Source: Silene latifolia (lineage: Eukaryota; Streptophyta; Magnoliopsida; Caryophyllales; Caryophyllaceae). Taken from it: a stretch of 64,000 nucleotides of DNA. The number at the start of each line of letters is the position of its first letter. Position 1 is the first letter of the stretch. Of the stretch, positions 36,001-48,166 are shown in pieces. Location: assembly GCF_048544455.1 (NCBI RefSeq), contig NC_133532.1, forward strand, positions 81,795,156 to 81,859,155, in the 5' to 3' direction. The position numbers and the translations under genes were made by a program. Under the pieces are notes generated by a model that searched no databases, was not told the origin of the DNA, and saw only the letters and a program-made list of their open reading frames with translations.

Positions 36001-36163
36001 TCCATAAAAGCTATCCATAGCTTCTCCATGGTTTTTCATGCTTGCTTTTCCTTTCCCTTGTCTTTGCTTGGTGGAGGCCCTATTTACAATAAAAAGGGAG
36101 ATACATTATCACAACTTTGCATCATAATACCATAGTTGAATTAGAAACATAAAAGAAGGATAG
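33032..36163 (-). other. TRG unit 1, 3' non-coding region
   Basis: About 3.1 kb after gag without protease or pol. Repeated CTCCCACT boxes (33036, 33090, 34727, 34767, 35528) are PPT-like on the minus strand. The segment 33032-33500 is homologous to 59914-60400 of Cop-F, sharing CTCCTCGAGTGGCCCTGAGA and CATTTC blocks. A small hydrophobic ORF at 35779-36039 is not convincing. Confidence 0.7.
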
Positions 36164-37066
36164 TCATTTACCTACTGGAGTAATCTTTCCAGCTTTGATA
36201 TCACCAAGGTATTTGGAACAATTTCTTTTCCAATGTCCCATACCATTACAATAATGGCATTTATCAAGAGGACCCTTATTGATCTTGGAGGTGTTAGCTT
36301 CACAAGTCTTAGCTTTGGTGAATGTGGGAGCTTGCTTCTTGCCCTTTCTCCCATTCTTCTTGAACTTCCCCTTACTTTTAGCGCTTATGTTAAGCATATC
36401 CTTGGGAGGGTTCACATTTAACCCCATGTCCCTCTCGGCTTGCACAAGTAACTTGTGCAACTCCTCAAGAGACACATCCTTGTCTTGCATGTTGAAATTC
36501 ACCCGGAATTGCACATATGCCTTGAATTTGGACAAGGAGTGTAGAATCCTATCTACGATGAGTTCTTTGGGGATTTCAACCTTTTGAATTTTCAAGGTCT
36601 CGACAAGCTCCATGAGTTTGAGCACATGAGGGCTAATCTTTTGGCCCTCTTTGAAGTCGAGATCAAAGAATGCCGCGGCCGCCTCATATTGGACGATCCG
36701 CGGAGTTTGTGAAAACATGGTCACAAGTTTGGAGTAAATCTCATTAGCATTGCCCATTTTAAAGGCTCTCCTTTGGAGGTCCGCCTCCATCGCAAATATC
36801 AAGACATTTTTCATTGCGGCGGACTCCTTTTGGTAAGCCTCATATGCTTCCCTAGTGGCCGCGGTGGACCTAGTGGAGGGTTCGGGTGGAGAGGCCTCGG
36901 TAAGGTAACGAAGCTTGTCGTCACCTTCGGCGGCTAATTTGAGTTGGGCATCCCAATCGGAGAAATTTGACCCATTCTTTTCAAGTTTACATCGATCCAT
37001 AAAGGATCGGAGCCAAGATGAACTAGCGAGAGGTGTGGCATTAGGAGTTGGTGTTGGTGTTGCCAT
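36164..37066 (-). CDS. TRG unit 1 Copia gag
   Basis: A 300-residue Copia-type gag (UBN2/retrotran_gag_2 family). Starts MATPTPTPNATPLASSSWL; capsid region includes NFSDWDAQLKLAAEGDDKL, IVQYEAAAAFFDLDF and LHSLSKFKAYVQFRVNFNMQ; basic stretch GKFKKNGRKGKK; zinc knuckle CHYCNGMGHWKRNC (CX2CX4HX4C). It stops right after the knuckle (ITPVGK), where protease would begin in Cop-F (VKPVG). Gag forms particles and packages RNA; enzymes must come from another element. About seven nonsynonymous and four synonymous differences from unit 2 by eye. Confidence 0.93.
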   Translation of the reverse strand: MATPTPTPNATPLASSSWLRSFMDRCKLEKNGSNFSDWDAQLKLAAEGDDKLRYLTEASPPEPSTRSTAATREAYEAYQKESAAMKNVLIFAMEADLQRRAFKMGNANEIYSKLVTMFSQTPRIVQYEAAAAFFDLDFKEGQKISPHVLKLMELVETLKIQKVEIPKELIVDRILHSLSKFKAYVQFRVNFNMQDKDVSLEELHKLLVQAERDMGLNVNPPKDMLNISAKSKGKFKKNGRKGKKQAPTFTKAKTCEANTSKINKGPLDKCHYCNGMGHWKRNCSKYLGDIKAGKITPVGK

Positions 37067-39307
37067 TTGTTATGAAAAAGAAGTGGTCTACAAAACAAAA
37101 TATAAAGAGTAAAACAATTGTCGTTTTAATAATAATACTCGTAAAAATGTATGGTTTAAACAAGTTTTATGCATTTTTCTAGTGACCTCTACCCAACTAG
37201 ATAAATGATTCCAAGACCCAAATTCATATCGATTTAGGCACGGTAGGGCCAATTCATCCTTTATCAATATAACTCGGTGGATTAACGTTTAATCGATTCT
37301 ACTTTTAGAACTCTTGGTCGATAATATTACATTAACAATTATCTTTAGCCCAAAACACATTCAATAAGGGCACGGTAGGGCCGATACATCCCTTATCAAA
37401 AACTTTTGTTGAGTTCAATCCAAATTTCGAATAAATGTGTCCATGATCCAAATCCATATCAACTTGGGCACGGTAGGGCCGATTCATCCCTTATCAACAT
37501 GAATTCGGTGGATTAACATTCATCACCCACTTCCCCTACGTAACAAGGTTTGTACCCCGGTAGGGCCGAGTGCACTCCCTCGTGAAATAGGTTTTCATGG
37601 TTTCTACTATTTGGTAAGGCTATGTCTCAATTAATTGTTTTAGCGAGAGGTCATGTCAATTTATTATCTATCACGTTTTAAGTGAACTAAAGCGGTGAAC
37701 TACGATAATTTTAATTGACACGGTCGATAAACTCGATAAAAAGGATGCATGTTTTAGTTATGGCGATTTAGCGATGCATGTGACATAAAATAAAATGCAA
37801 GCATAAAGATAAATAAATCCTAGTATGGCCTTTCCTAAAATAGAAAAACTATTTAACTATTACATATTCGGAAACCAACTCCATTGGTCCCCTGAACTTC
37901 GGTTGTGGCACGCATCTCGAGGTAACACCGTCTTTATGAATCGCCATTCTTGAAGAAATCCGTCTTTGGGAACTCCGGAATGAATAAAATTACATAATAA
38001 ATTACATAATTTCCTATTATACATTTGTAACTAAAATAAAATAAATCTATTAAATTACAAAACGGTGATACGAGATCACAATAAAATTACAACCGAATCG
38101 ATATTCCCATACATTTCGGGAAATACCAATTAAAATCTAAGGCCATACTAAGTAAAATTACATAATTCAAAAATTACATAAATTAAAATTATGACAATCA
38201 TAAAGGAAAATGCAGCATTATAATATGTATGAACATGCTCAATTTTATGCTAAATCGCCTTTAATTAGCCAATATCGTATATTACCTGGTTTTTACGGAT
38301 TTGCGTGATTTCAACAATTTTATAATCACAAAAATACATAAACTCATATTTATGCATAAGTTAATTACCCTAACCTCTTAGGACTCAAAATTTAGTCTTC
38401 ACTAATAATTTGACCATAATTAACCCATATTTTATAAAATTGTTCATTAATGGACTAAAATTACAAAACTAAGCTATAAACTTCAAATAAATCAAAAAAT
38501 TACAAATAAATTCAAAATTCAAAATTTAAACTTATGAAAATTCTGGAAAAATACCATGACACTCATAATGTTCAAAAACTTAGGTTAAAAATTTCGAAAA
38601 TTTTCCGGAAAAACAATGTTGCGGTTTATCGGTTTGAACAAAAATAATCATAAAAACATGGAAAAATTATATTCATTAACTTTTCAATTTTAGATCTGAA
38701 AAATATAATAAAATGCAACATTAGACGTTTTCCTAAGTCATAGATTATGTTTTATTAATTTTTCACTAATAATGTCACTATTTATGCTATTTTTCTTCAA
38801 AAATCCATAAATCATACAAAAAGACTTCCTTATAGCCAATTATTTTACACACATCTTGTAAAATTGCATGTGACAACATATTAATTTTTTATAACCAGAT
38901 TCGAAATTTAACTCATATTAACCTATTTTTCACCTAAATCCGAATTTAATAATGAAAAATCCATTTTTCGAGCATAACAAGTCCAAAAATTATGAAACTT
39001 TACAGGTTATCTCAAAATAATATATATGACAACATATCCAAAAGTCAATGGAAAATTCAAAGTATAACTAATTTTAGACCAAAAATGACATTTTTACTCA
39101 TAAAATCATATTTAAATGCCATTAATGTAAATTATGAATAATAAAAAAAACGTAAAATTAACCAAAATATCCTAAAACATTTTAGGACCAGAAATATTAA
39201 CATGCATGAATTAATTTCGTGATATATCATAATAACACAAATTTTACAAGTTTTATATGTTATTCTTATAACTCGGAAAAACTTTTAACCGATTTGCATG
39301 CAAACAA
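37067..39307 (-). other. TRG unit 1 long leader
   Basis: A 2.2-kb non-coding leader between primer site and gag. Four copies of CGGTAGGGCC (minus GGCCCTACCG) lie at about 37241, 37376, 37470 and 37559, most embedded in GGGCACGGTAGGGCCGAT followed by CATCCCTTATCAA. The rest is AT-rich with no ORF. Confidence 0.75.
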
Positions 39308-39327
39308 CCGTGGCTCTTGATACCGAT
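39308..39327 (-). other. TRG unit 1 primer binding site
   Basis: Minus strand CGGTATCAAGAGCC just after the LTR, one insertion and one change from the TGGTATCAGAGC initiator-Met site common in Copia elements. Confidence 0.8.
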
Positions 39328-40598
39328 TGAAGGAAAAGTAGATCTTTATACATAAACATACTCATATATGTTATAAATTAATTTGTCATAAAATTAAATA
39401 TGGATTTTATACATGCAAACAAAAGATAAAATAGAGGAGAAATCATATTCTTACATTGGTGATTTCGGTTTTATGGGCACAAAAGAAATCTCCTTTTCTT
39501 TTGTTCTTGTGCTTTCCTATAATGGAAGAACCAAGATCCAAGTGTAGGATCTCTCCTTAGGATTTATACCCAAAGCTTTCTCTTAATTTAATTAATATTA
39601 CATGAACTAGTACAATATTAATTAGAAGAAAATTGAACCAAAATATTATAAACACTTAAATATTTCGGTATATTGGAGGAAGAAAAGGAGAGCTTTTTAT
39701 CTCTCTAGAATTCTTAATTTTGGATGATGAAAAGAATGAATAATGCACTAATTCATTTTAGTGTAATATTAGGTAAAAATAAGATGAAAAACCATAATGG
39801 TTTTCTCATCAAAAACCGGGTGGAGGGGGCCTTTTAGGGGAGCCAATGCATGCACACATTTGTCTTCACAATGTTTGATAGGGTTGCATGGGTAGGCAAT
39901 TAGGTAATCATTGTGTTTACCATTATCTTAATCAAACACAATATTAGCCCATTTCTTCCCCTAATTTCGGCACACATGGATAACAAGTAATCCATTTTAT
40001 TTTTGTCAATTGTAAATATGTCACATGTCATATGTGACATAAATTTATTATGTATTTTTAACATATTAAAAATCAACGTATTATTAAAAATACGTCACAT
40101 ACAAAAATCGACTTAGTAATTTCATAATTACTTGTACCAAAATATTTTACCATTTATAAATCACAACAGATTGTATTTATAATAACTCATTCAATTCCGA
40201 TTGTTTCTTTAAACAATAATTTCATCCGAGTAATGATACAATTCAATTACTCAGACCGTATCTCATTTAATCACATTTTAATATGATACGTAAATTTTAC
40301 TTCCAAAATCATCCGTCAATTTTCAAGTAATTTAATTAACTCGTAACATTATACGATTAATTAAATAATCAATTAAGAGTGTTGCCCTATAGGTATGACC
40401 TAGGGGTCAACTGATCACCACCGTCGCATCGACATAAAGAATGTCAAACTCTAGTCACCAATCATTACCGATATATGTTGACCAGTTGACGAATAATAAT
40501 TACTTCCCAATTGTATTCTTTATAATGAGATTTAAACACGTGATCATTATGATCAACAGTCGTGATCGCATTATTGTCGGAGGACACATATTCCAACA
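39328..40598 (-). mobile_element. TRG LTR 2 (shared middle LTR)
   Basis: 1,271 bp. 5' LTR for unit 1 and 3' LTR for unit 2. At 40430-40495 it carries a cluster of indels absent from both outer LTRs, which agree with each other there. Confidence 0.92.
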
Positions 40599-43500
40599 AT
40601 CTCCCACTTGTCCTCGACAAGTGTGCGTCACCAATTCTCTTGTCCTATTACTATCTCCCACTCAATGCAAGGTGTCTTTCAGGTCGTACTTGCAAGTGAT
40701 CATATCGAGAGTGGTTTCCTCGATCTGGAGAACAACTGATTGACCGAATTTATCTATCATAGATACCTTCCGAGCGTGGCCACGCATTTCCAGTTCATTA
40801 CTCCTCGAGTGGCCCTGAGATATTGTTATAACCCTGACTAGGGGTGGACAATTCCTATCGCACTCATTCCCTTCGACTAGCCACAGCCATCATAACCCAA
40901 AATATGCCCATTTGACCCCATTTACGAAGGTCGTAGTAACACAAATCAAAGTTAATCTGAAACTGTGCCATCTTAGGTGAATAGTCTTTAGTCAAAAGAA
41001 TCGACTCATTTGAATACTATAGCAGCTCTCGGCACGACCAGGCTTTATAAATTTGCCATAACTCTATAAGCGGTCATAAGGCCCGACAAAATGTTCCTAA
41101 CAGTCTGCCTATGTGATCGACTAGTCATCTCACATGACTCTATGACACTTGAACTTGCCATCAATCGCATCACACTCTAGTCACTTCGAGACGTCACCTC
41201 ATATAAGTAACTATGGGCAATTACAATGTTAATCCATGTTCACTTTAACGGGGTTCAATTGTCTCTACAACCCGTTTGGATATAACAAAGTGCAAGGTGA
41301 GTTAATAATAACTCAAACGACAAATGTCGACATCACACCCGGGTAGTCAATATCATATTACAACCTGTGATGTATATCGTAAGTGTAAACACTTATTGAT
41401 TGCAATAGAAGTTTAACATGCCATGTGTCCATGTGTTCAAACTTCTTACACTTGCAATTTCCTTTACATTCATGTTCTCTCTCATAGCATGAATCTTACC
41501 AAGTACACATCAAGGTTCCCGACCTTGGTTTCGGTTCTTTAACTTGAGAGAACTTTCTTATCGACTATCACATAACGACTGAATTTGTGATGAATGATAT
41601 AACTTGTACTGATCAAGTACCCCATCCACACACAATGCACTAGGTATATGTTTTGTAGAGTCTTGCAACAATCTGCCAAGACGATTGGCCTAGCACTTCT
41701 CACAAGTCCTAGCATAGTTAGGAAGGATTAGTATTGAGTAACTTCTTATTCAATTAAGTACCTTTCCAAAAACTTCTTATTTCTCCTTCTAGCTTGAAAG
41801 GTCAAGGATTCTCAAAAATCCTCACATGTGCTCGGATTTTCATTAATATGCGCAACCTCTTGACACATATAAGAGCATTCTGACAAACACCGAAATCGCT
41901 CATCGGATTCTTCTCGAGAATTCATGACATTTCTACTATAGCTTACCAATGATCATCATGCTCTGATGCATATGATTCATAATTGGACATGTGCATGATT
42001 ATTCTAATGGCGGAAACATTAGTAGCTAATAATCATGAGACCAACCGTTCTTAGGTTCAATGAACTACCATGACTGCTAATGGTAATCCCATTTTCATTC
42101 ATATGAATAACCTATGTGTATGTTGATACAATGAGTATATCTTAATACAAATCCAATACCTCTCAATGTAATTGGATTCATCATAGTCCATTTTCATCCA
42201 GAATTGAAAACTCAAAAGCTTCTTTATGAAAGAAGGTATTTGCTCGTCATTCTTTAATGAGTGATGAGTTGTAAACATTCAAAGGATGATAGCTCCCACT
42301 AAATTCCATGTCTTCACATGAGAATTTCCTAACTCCCACTCAATTCTACATATTTCGAAATTGACTTCTCAATCGAAATTTATCAAGAATTGAAATATAA
42401 ATTGCATTGCCAAGTTATTAGGATAAAACCATATATGTTCCCATCATATCCTTTCAAAATACCTATTTTGAAGTGGTCTCATCTTAACCTTACGAAAAAA
42501 GATTTTAAATCTCCAATACACTCATGTCATAATGATGTGTAGCAATGTCATTATTCGAATATAAATAATATCTAGAACACGTCATTCGAAATACCCTTTC
42601 GGAAGGAGGTTTAACCAATTCATATCATAATGAGGTTAAGTAATGACATTTGCGTGGTTAATGCTAAACTTAGCTATTGAGGATATCGGTATATCAATCC
42701 TTGTAATTTCTAGTCATAAATCTCGAATATATATATACTAGAATGTTACTTTGATTCATTTAGGCTCTTAAGTAAATCTCGGTTGAAACTATAGGTCAAA
42801 ATTTATCATAAAATAGTCTAAACTCTGTCAAAACTCTTATTAAGACTTTACATTAGTCATTTCTTCCAAAACTTACTTTTGGTGTCCTCACGTAGTAATC
42901 TTAAGAATATTTCTTTCGATTACTTCACGTGGTCTCATTAGTCATATAGAACTTACTTGAGACCATAGATCTCATCTATAGGTTATACTATATAAATAGA
43001 TATACCTCCATTCAAATCATTCTCTCTTGCGTAGATCTTCATTTACACAAGTACACAATTTTATCTTGCCTTGTGTGTTGTGTCCTCATTTTTCTCCCAC
43101 TCTATCTTTAGAATAAATACACTATAGATTCAAAGATAGCATATAAAACACAAATAATGATATTGAAGTATAAGGAGAACGATCTCATAGGTTGACTAAT
43201 AGTTATAGATTTCATATGTGTACTTGGTGATGACATTCCTTTAATAGAGTTCATAGACTCAAAATCGCTTTATAAATGATCATACACAAGCCTTAAGCGT
43301 GTGGACATATAATGAAACCCGTTATTATATTTGTCTATTAGATCACTTTAAGTGAATAATCTTATGTTTCATAGTGCAAGCATTTAAAGATGAATTTTAG
43401 AACATAAAAGGATAAATGATAAAACGGGTGACTTGGGTTGCAAACCAAGTCACCATCATCCAAAATACAAACCATTATCCAAAATACTTTTCCATGTCGA

Positions 43501-43728
43501 ACACGGAAACTTAAAGTTCTAAAAATCCAAAACATAACTTTAAATAAGACAACGAAAAGCAAAGCTCCATAAAAGCTATCCATAGCTTCTCCATGGTTTT
43601 TCATGCTTGCTTTTCCTTTCCCTTGTCTTTGCTTGGTGGAGGCCCTATATACAATAAAAAGGGAGATACATTATCACAACTTTGCATCATAATACCATAG
43701 TTGAATTAGAAACATAAAAGAAGGATAG
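40599..43728 (-). other. TRG unit 2, 3' non-coding region
   Basis: Near-identical copy of 33032-36163, including PPT and CTCCCACT boxes. No gene. Confidence 0.75.
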
Positions 43729-44631
43729 TCATTTACCTACTGGAGTAATCTTTCCAGCTTTGATATCACCAAGGTATTTGGAACAATTTCTTTTCCAATG
43801 TCCCATACCATTACAATAATGGCATTTATCAAGAGGACCCTTCTTGATCTTGGAGGTGTTAGCTTCACAAGTCTTAGCTTTGGTGAATGTGGGAGCTTGC
43901 TTCTTGCCCTTTCTCCCATTCTTCTTGAACTTCCCCTTACTTTTAGTGCTTATGTTAAGCGCATCCTTGGGAGGGTTCACATTTAACCCCATGTCCCTCT
44001 CGGCTTGCACAAGTAACTTGTGCAACTCCTCAAGAGACACATCCTTGTCTTGCATGTTGAAATTCACCCGGAATTGAACATATGCCTTGACTTTGGACAA
44101 GGAGTGTAGAATCCTATCTACGATGAGTTCTTTGGGGATTTCAACCTTTTGAATTTTCAAGGTCTCGACAAGCTCCATGAGTTTGAGCACATGAGGGCTA
44201 ACCTTTTGGCCCTCTTTGAAGTCGAGATCAAAGAATGCCGTGGCCGCCTCATATTGGACGATCCGCGGAGTTTGTGAAAACATGGTCACAAGTTTGGAGT
44301 AAATCTCATTAGCATTGCCCATTTTAAAGGCTCTCCTTTGGAGGTCCGCCTCCATCGCAAATATCAAGACATTTTTCATTGCGGCAGACTCCTTTTGGTA
44401 AGCCTCATATGCTTCCCTAGTGGCCGCGGTGGACCTAGTGGAGGGTTCGGGTGGAGAGGCCTCGGTAAGGTAACGAAGCTTGTCGTCACCTTCTGCGGCT
44501 AATTTGAGTTGGGCATCCCAATCAGAGAAATTTGACCCATTCTTTTCAAGTTTACATCGATCCATAAAGGATCGGAGCCAAGATGAACTAGCGAGAGGTG
44601 TGGCATTAGGAGTTGGTGTTGGTGTTGCCAT
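43729..44631 (-). CDS. TRG unit 2 Copia gag
   Basis: Second intact 300-residue gag, same domains as unit 1. Six residues differ (for example AATAFF for AAAAFF, QKVS for QKIS, SKVKAY for SKFKAY, DALNISTK for DMLNISAK). The knuckle CHYCNGMGHWKRNC is unchanged. Both copies remain open despite the amino-acid changes. Confidence 0.93.
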   Translation of the reverse strand: MATPTPTPNATPLASSSWLRSFMDRCKLEKNGSNFSDWDAQLKLAAEGDDKLRYLTEASPPEPSTRSTAATREAYEAYQKESAAMKNVLIFAMEADLQRRAFKMGNANEIYSKLVTMFSQTPRIVQYEAATAFFDLDFKEGQKVSPHVLKLMELVETLKIQKVEIPKELIVDRILHSLSKVKAYVQFRVNFNMQDKDVSLEELHKLLVQAERDMGLNVNPPKDALNISTKSKGKFKKNGRKGKKQAPTFTKAKTCEANTSKIKKGPLDKCHYCNGMGHWKRNCSKYLGDIKAGKITPVGK

Positions 44632-46872
44632 TTGTTATGAAAAAGAAGTGGTCTACAAAACAAAATATAAGGAGTAAAACAATTGTCGTTTTAATAATAA
44701 TACTCGTAAAAATGTATGATTTAAACAAGTTTTATGCATTTTTCTAGTGACCTCTACCCAACTAGATAAATGATTCCAAGACCCAAATTCATATCGACTT
44801 AGGCACGGTAGGGCCGATTCATCCTTTATCAATATAACTCGGTGGATTAACGTTTAATCGATTCTACTTTTAGAACTCTTGGTCGATAATATTACATTAA
44901 CAATTATCTTTAGCCCAAAACACATTCAATAAGGGCACGGTAGGGCCGATACATCCCTTATCAAAAACTTTTGTTGAGTTCAATCCAAATTTCGAATAAA
45001 TGTGTCCATGATCCAAATCCATATCAACTTGGGCACGGTAGGGCCGATTCGTCCCTTATCAACATGAATTCGGTGGATTAACATTCATCACCCACTTCCC
45101 CTACGTAACAAGGTTTGTACCCCGGTAGGGCCGAGTGCACTCCCTCGTGAAATAGGTTTTCATGGTTTCTACTATTTGGTAAGGCTATGTCTCAATTAAT
45201 TGTTTTAGCGAGAGGTCATGTCAATTTATTATCTATCACGTTTTAAGTGAACTAAAGCGGTGAACTACGATAATTTTAATTGACACGGTCGATAAACTCG
45301 ATAAAAAGGATGCATGTTTTAGTTATGGCGATTTAGCGATGCATGTGACATAAAATAAAATGCAAGCATAAAGATAAATAAATCCTAGTATGGCCTTTCC
45401 TAAAATAGAAAAACTATTTAACTATTACATATTCGGAAACCAACTCCATTGGTCCCTTGAACTTCGGTTGTGGCACGCATCTCGAGGTAACACCGTCTTT
45501 ATGTATCGCCATTCTTGAAGAAATCCGTCTTTGGGAACTCCGTAATGAATAAAATTACATAATAAATTACATAATTTCCTATTATACATTTGTAACTAAA
45601 ATAAAATAAATCTATTAAATTACAAAACGGTGATACGAGATCACAATAAAATTACAACCGAATCGATATTCCCATACATTTCGGGAAATACCAATTAAAA
45701 TCTAAGGCCATACTAAGTAAAATTACATAATTCAAAAATTACATAAATTAAAATTATGACAATCATAAAGGAAAATGCAGCATTATAATATGTATGAACA
45801 TGCTCAATTTTATGCTAAATCGCCTTTAATTAGCCAATATCGTATATTACTTGGTTTTTACGGATTTGCGTGATTTCAACAATTTTATAATCACAAAAAT
45901 ACATAAACTCATATTTATGCATAAGTTATTTACCCTAACCTCTTAGGACTCAAAATTTAGTCTTCACTAATAATTTGACCATAATTAACCCATATTTTAT
46001 AAAATTGTTCATTAATGGACTAAAATTACAAAAATAAGCTATAAACTTCAAATAAATCACAAAATTTCAAATAAATTCAAAATTCAAAATTTAAACTTAT
46101 GAACATTCTGGAAAAATACCATGACACTCATAATGTTCAAAAACTTAGGTTAAAAATTTCGAAAATTTTCTGGAAAAACAATGTTGCGGTTTATCGGTTT
46201 GAACAAAAATAATCATAAAAACATGGAAAAATTATATTCATTAACTTTTCAATTTTAGATCTGAAAAATATAATAAAATGCAACATTAGACGTTTTTCCT
46301 AAGTCATAGATTATGTTTTATTAATTTTTCACTAATAATGTCACTATTTATGCTAGTTTTCTTCAAAAATCCATAAATCATGCAAAAAGACTTCTTTATA
46401 GCCAATTATTTTACACACATCTTGTAAAATTGCATGTGACAACATATTAATTTTCTATGACCAGATTCGAAATTTAACTCATATTAACCTATTTTTCACC
46501 TAAATCCGAATTTAATAATGAAAAATCCATTTTTCGAGCATAAAAAGTCCAAAAACTATGAAAATTTACAGGTTATCTCAAAATAATATATATGACAACA
46601 TATCCAAAAATCAATGGAAAATTCGAAGTATAGCTAATTTTAGACCAAAAATGACATTTTTACTCATAAAATCATATTTAAATGCCATTATTGTAAATTA
46701 TGAACAATAAAAAAACGTAAAATTAACCAAAATATCCTAAAACATTTTAGGACCAGAAATATTAACATGCATGAATTAATTTCGTGATATATCATAATAA
46801 CACAAATTTTACAAGTTTTATATGTTATTCTTATAACTCGGAAAAACTTTTAACCGATTTGCATGCAAACAA
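44632..46872 (-). other. TRG unit 2 long leader
   Basis: Copy of 37067-39307. CGGTAGGGCC repeats at about 44805, 44939, 45035 and 45122. No ORF. Confidence 0.75.
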
Positions 46873-46892
46873 CCGTGGCTCTTGATACCGAT
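46873..46892 (-). other. TRG unit 2 primer binding site
   Basis: Same degenerate initiator-Met-type site as in unit 1. Confidence 0.8.
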
Positions 46893-48161
46893 TGAAGGAA
46901 AAGTAGATCTTTATACATAAACATACTCATATATGTTATAATTTAATTTGTCATAAAATTAAATATGGATTTTATGCATGCAAACAAAAGATAAAATAGA
47001 GGAGAAATCATATTCTTACATTGGTGATTTCGGTTTTATGGGCACAAAAGAAATCTCCTTTTCTTTTGTTCTTGTGCTTTCCTATAATGGAAGAACCAAG
47101 ATCCAAGTGTAGGATCTCTCCTTAGGATTTATACCCAAAGCTTTCTCTTAATTTAATTAATATTACATGAACTAGTACAATATTAATTAGAAGAAAATTG
47201 AACCAAAATATTATAAACACTTAAATATTTCGGTATATTGGAGGAAGAAAAGGAGAGCTTTTTATCTCTCTAGAATTCTAAATTTTGGATGATGAAAAGA
47301 ATGAATAATGCACTAATTCATTTTAGTGTAATATTAGGTAAAAATAAGATGAAAAACCATAATGGTTTTCTCATCAAAAACCGGGTGGAGGGGGCCTTTT
47401 AGGGGAGCCAATGCATGCACACATTTGTCTTCACAATGTTTGATAGGGTTGCATGGCTAGGCAATTAGGTAATCATTGTGTTTACCATTATCTTAATCAA
47501 ACACAATATTAGCCCATTTCTTCCCCTAATTTCGGCACACATGGATAACAAGTAATCCATTTTATTTTTGTCAATTGTAAATATGTCACATGTCATATGT
47601 GACATAAATTTATTATGTATTTTTAACATATTAAAAATCAACGTATTATTAAAAATACGTCACATACAAAAATCGACTTAGTAATTTCATAATTACTTGT
47701 ACCAAAATATTTTACCATTTATAAATCACAACAGATTGTATTTATAATAACTCATTCAATTCCGATTGTTTCTTTAAACAATAATTTCATCCGAGTAATG
47801 ATACAATTCAATTACTCAGACCGTATCTCATTTAATCACATTTTAATATGATACGTAAATTTTACTTCCAAAATCATCCGTCAATTTTCAAGTAATTTAA
47901 TTAACTCGTAACATTATACGATTAATTAAATAATCAATTAAGAGTGTTGCCCTATAGGTATGACCTAGGGGTCAACTGATCACCACCGTCGCACGACAGT
48001 AATGTCAAACTCTAGTCAGCCAATCATTACCGATATATGTTGACCAGTTGACAGTAACAATATTATTTCCCAATTGTATTCTTTATAATGAGATTTAAAC
48101 ACGTGATCATTATGATCAACAGTCGTGATCGCATTATTGTCGGAGGACACATATTCCAACA
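46893..48161 (-). mobile_element. TRG LTR 3 (5' LTR of unit 2)
   Basis: 1,269 bp. Outer end TGTTGGAATATG (minus) abuts the CAATA duplication at 48162. Confidence 0.92.
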
Positions 48162-48166
48162 CAATA

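Larger units (their letters stand above)
31763..48161 (-). mobile_element. TRG, tandem gag-only Copia (LTR-int-LTR-int-LTR)
   Basis: Flanked by CAATA at 31758-31762 and 48162-48166. Three LTRs (31763-33031, 39328-40598, 46893-48161) enclose two near-identical interiors (33032-39327 and 40599-46892, about 6.3 kb each). Each interior has one intact 300-residue Copia gag and no protease, integrase or RT, matching the TR-GAG type of non-autonomous element. One duplication flanks the whole array, so it is one insertion that became tandem, or a tandem that inserted as a unit. Confidence 0.93.

Noticed and set aside
35779..36039. Small hydrophobic ORF after TRG gag, also at 43362-43604
   Set aside because: Its presence in both units follows from the duplication, and the second copy has a shifted end. 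No homology recognised.
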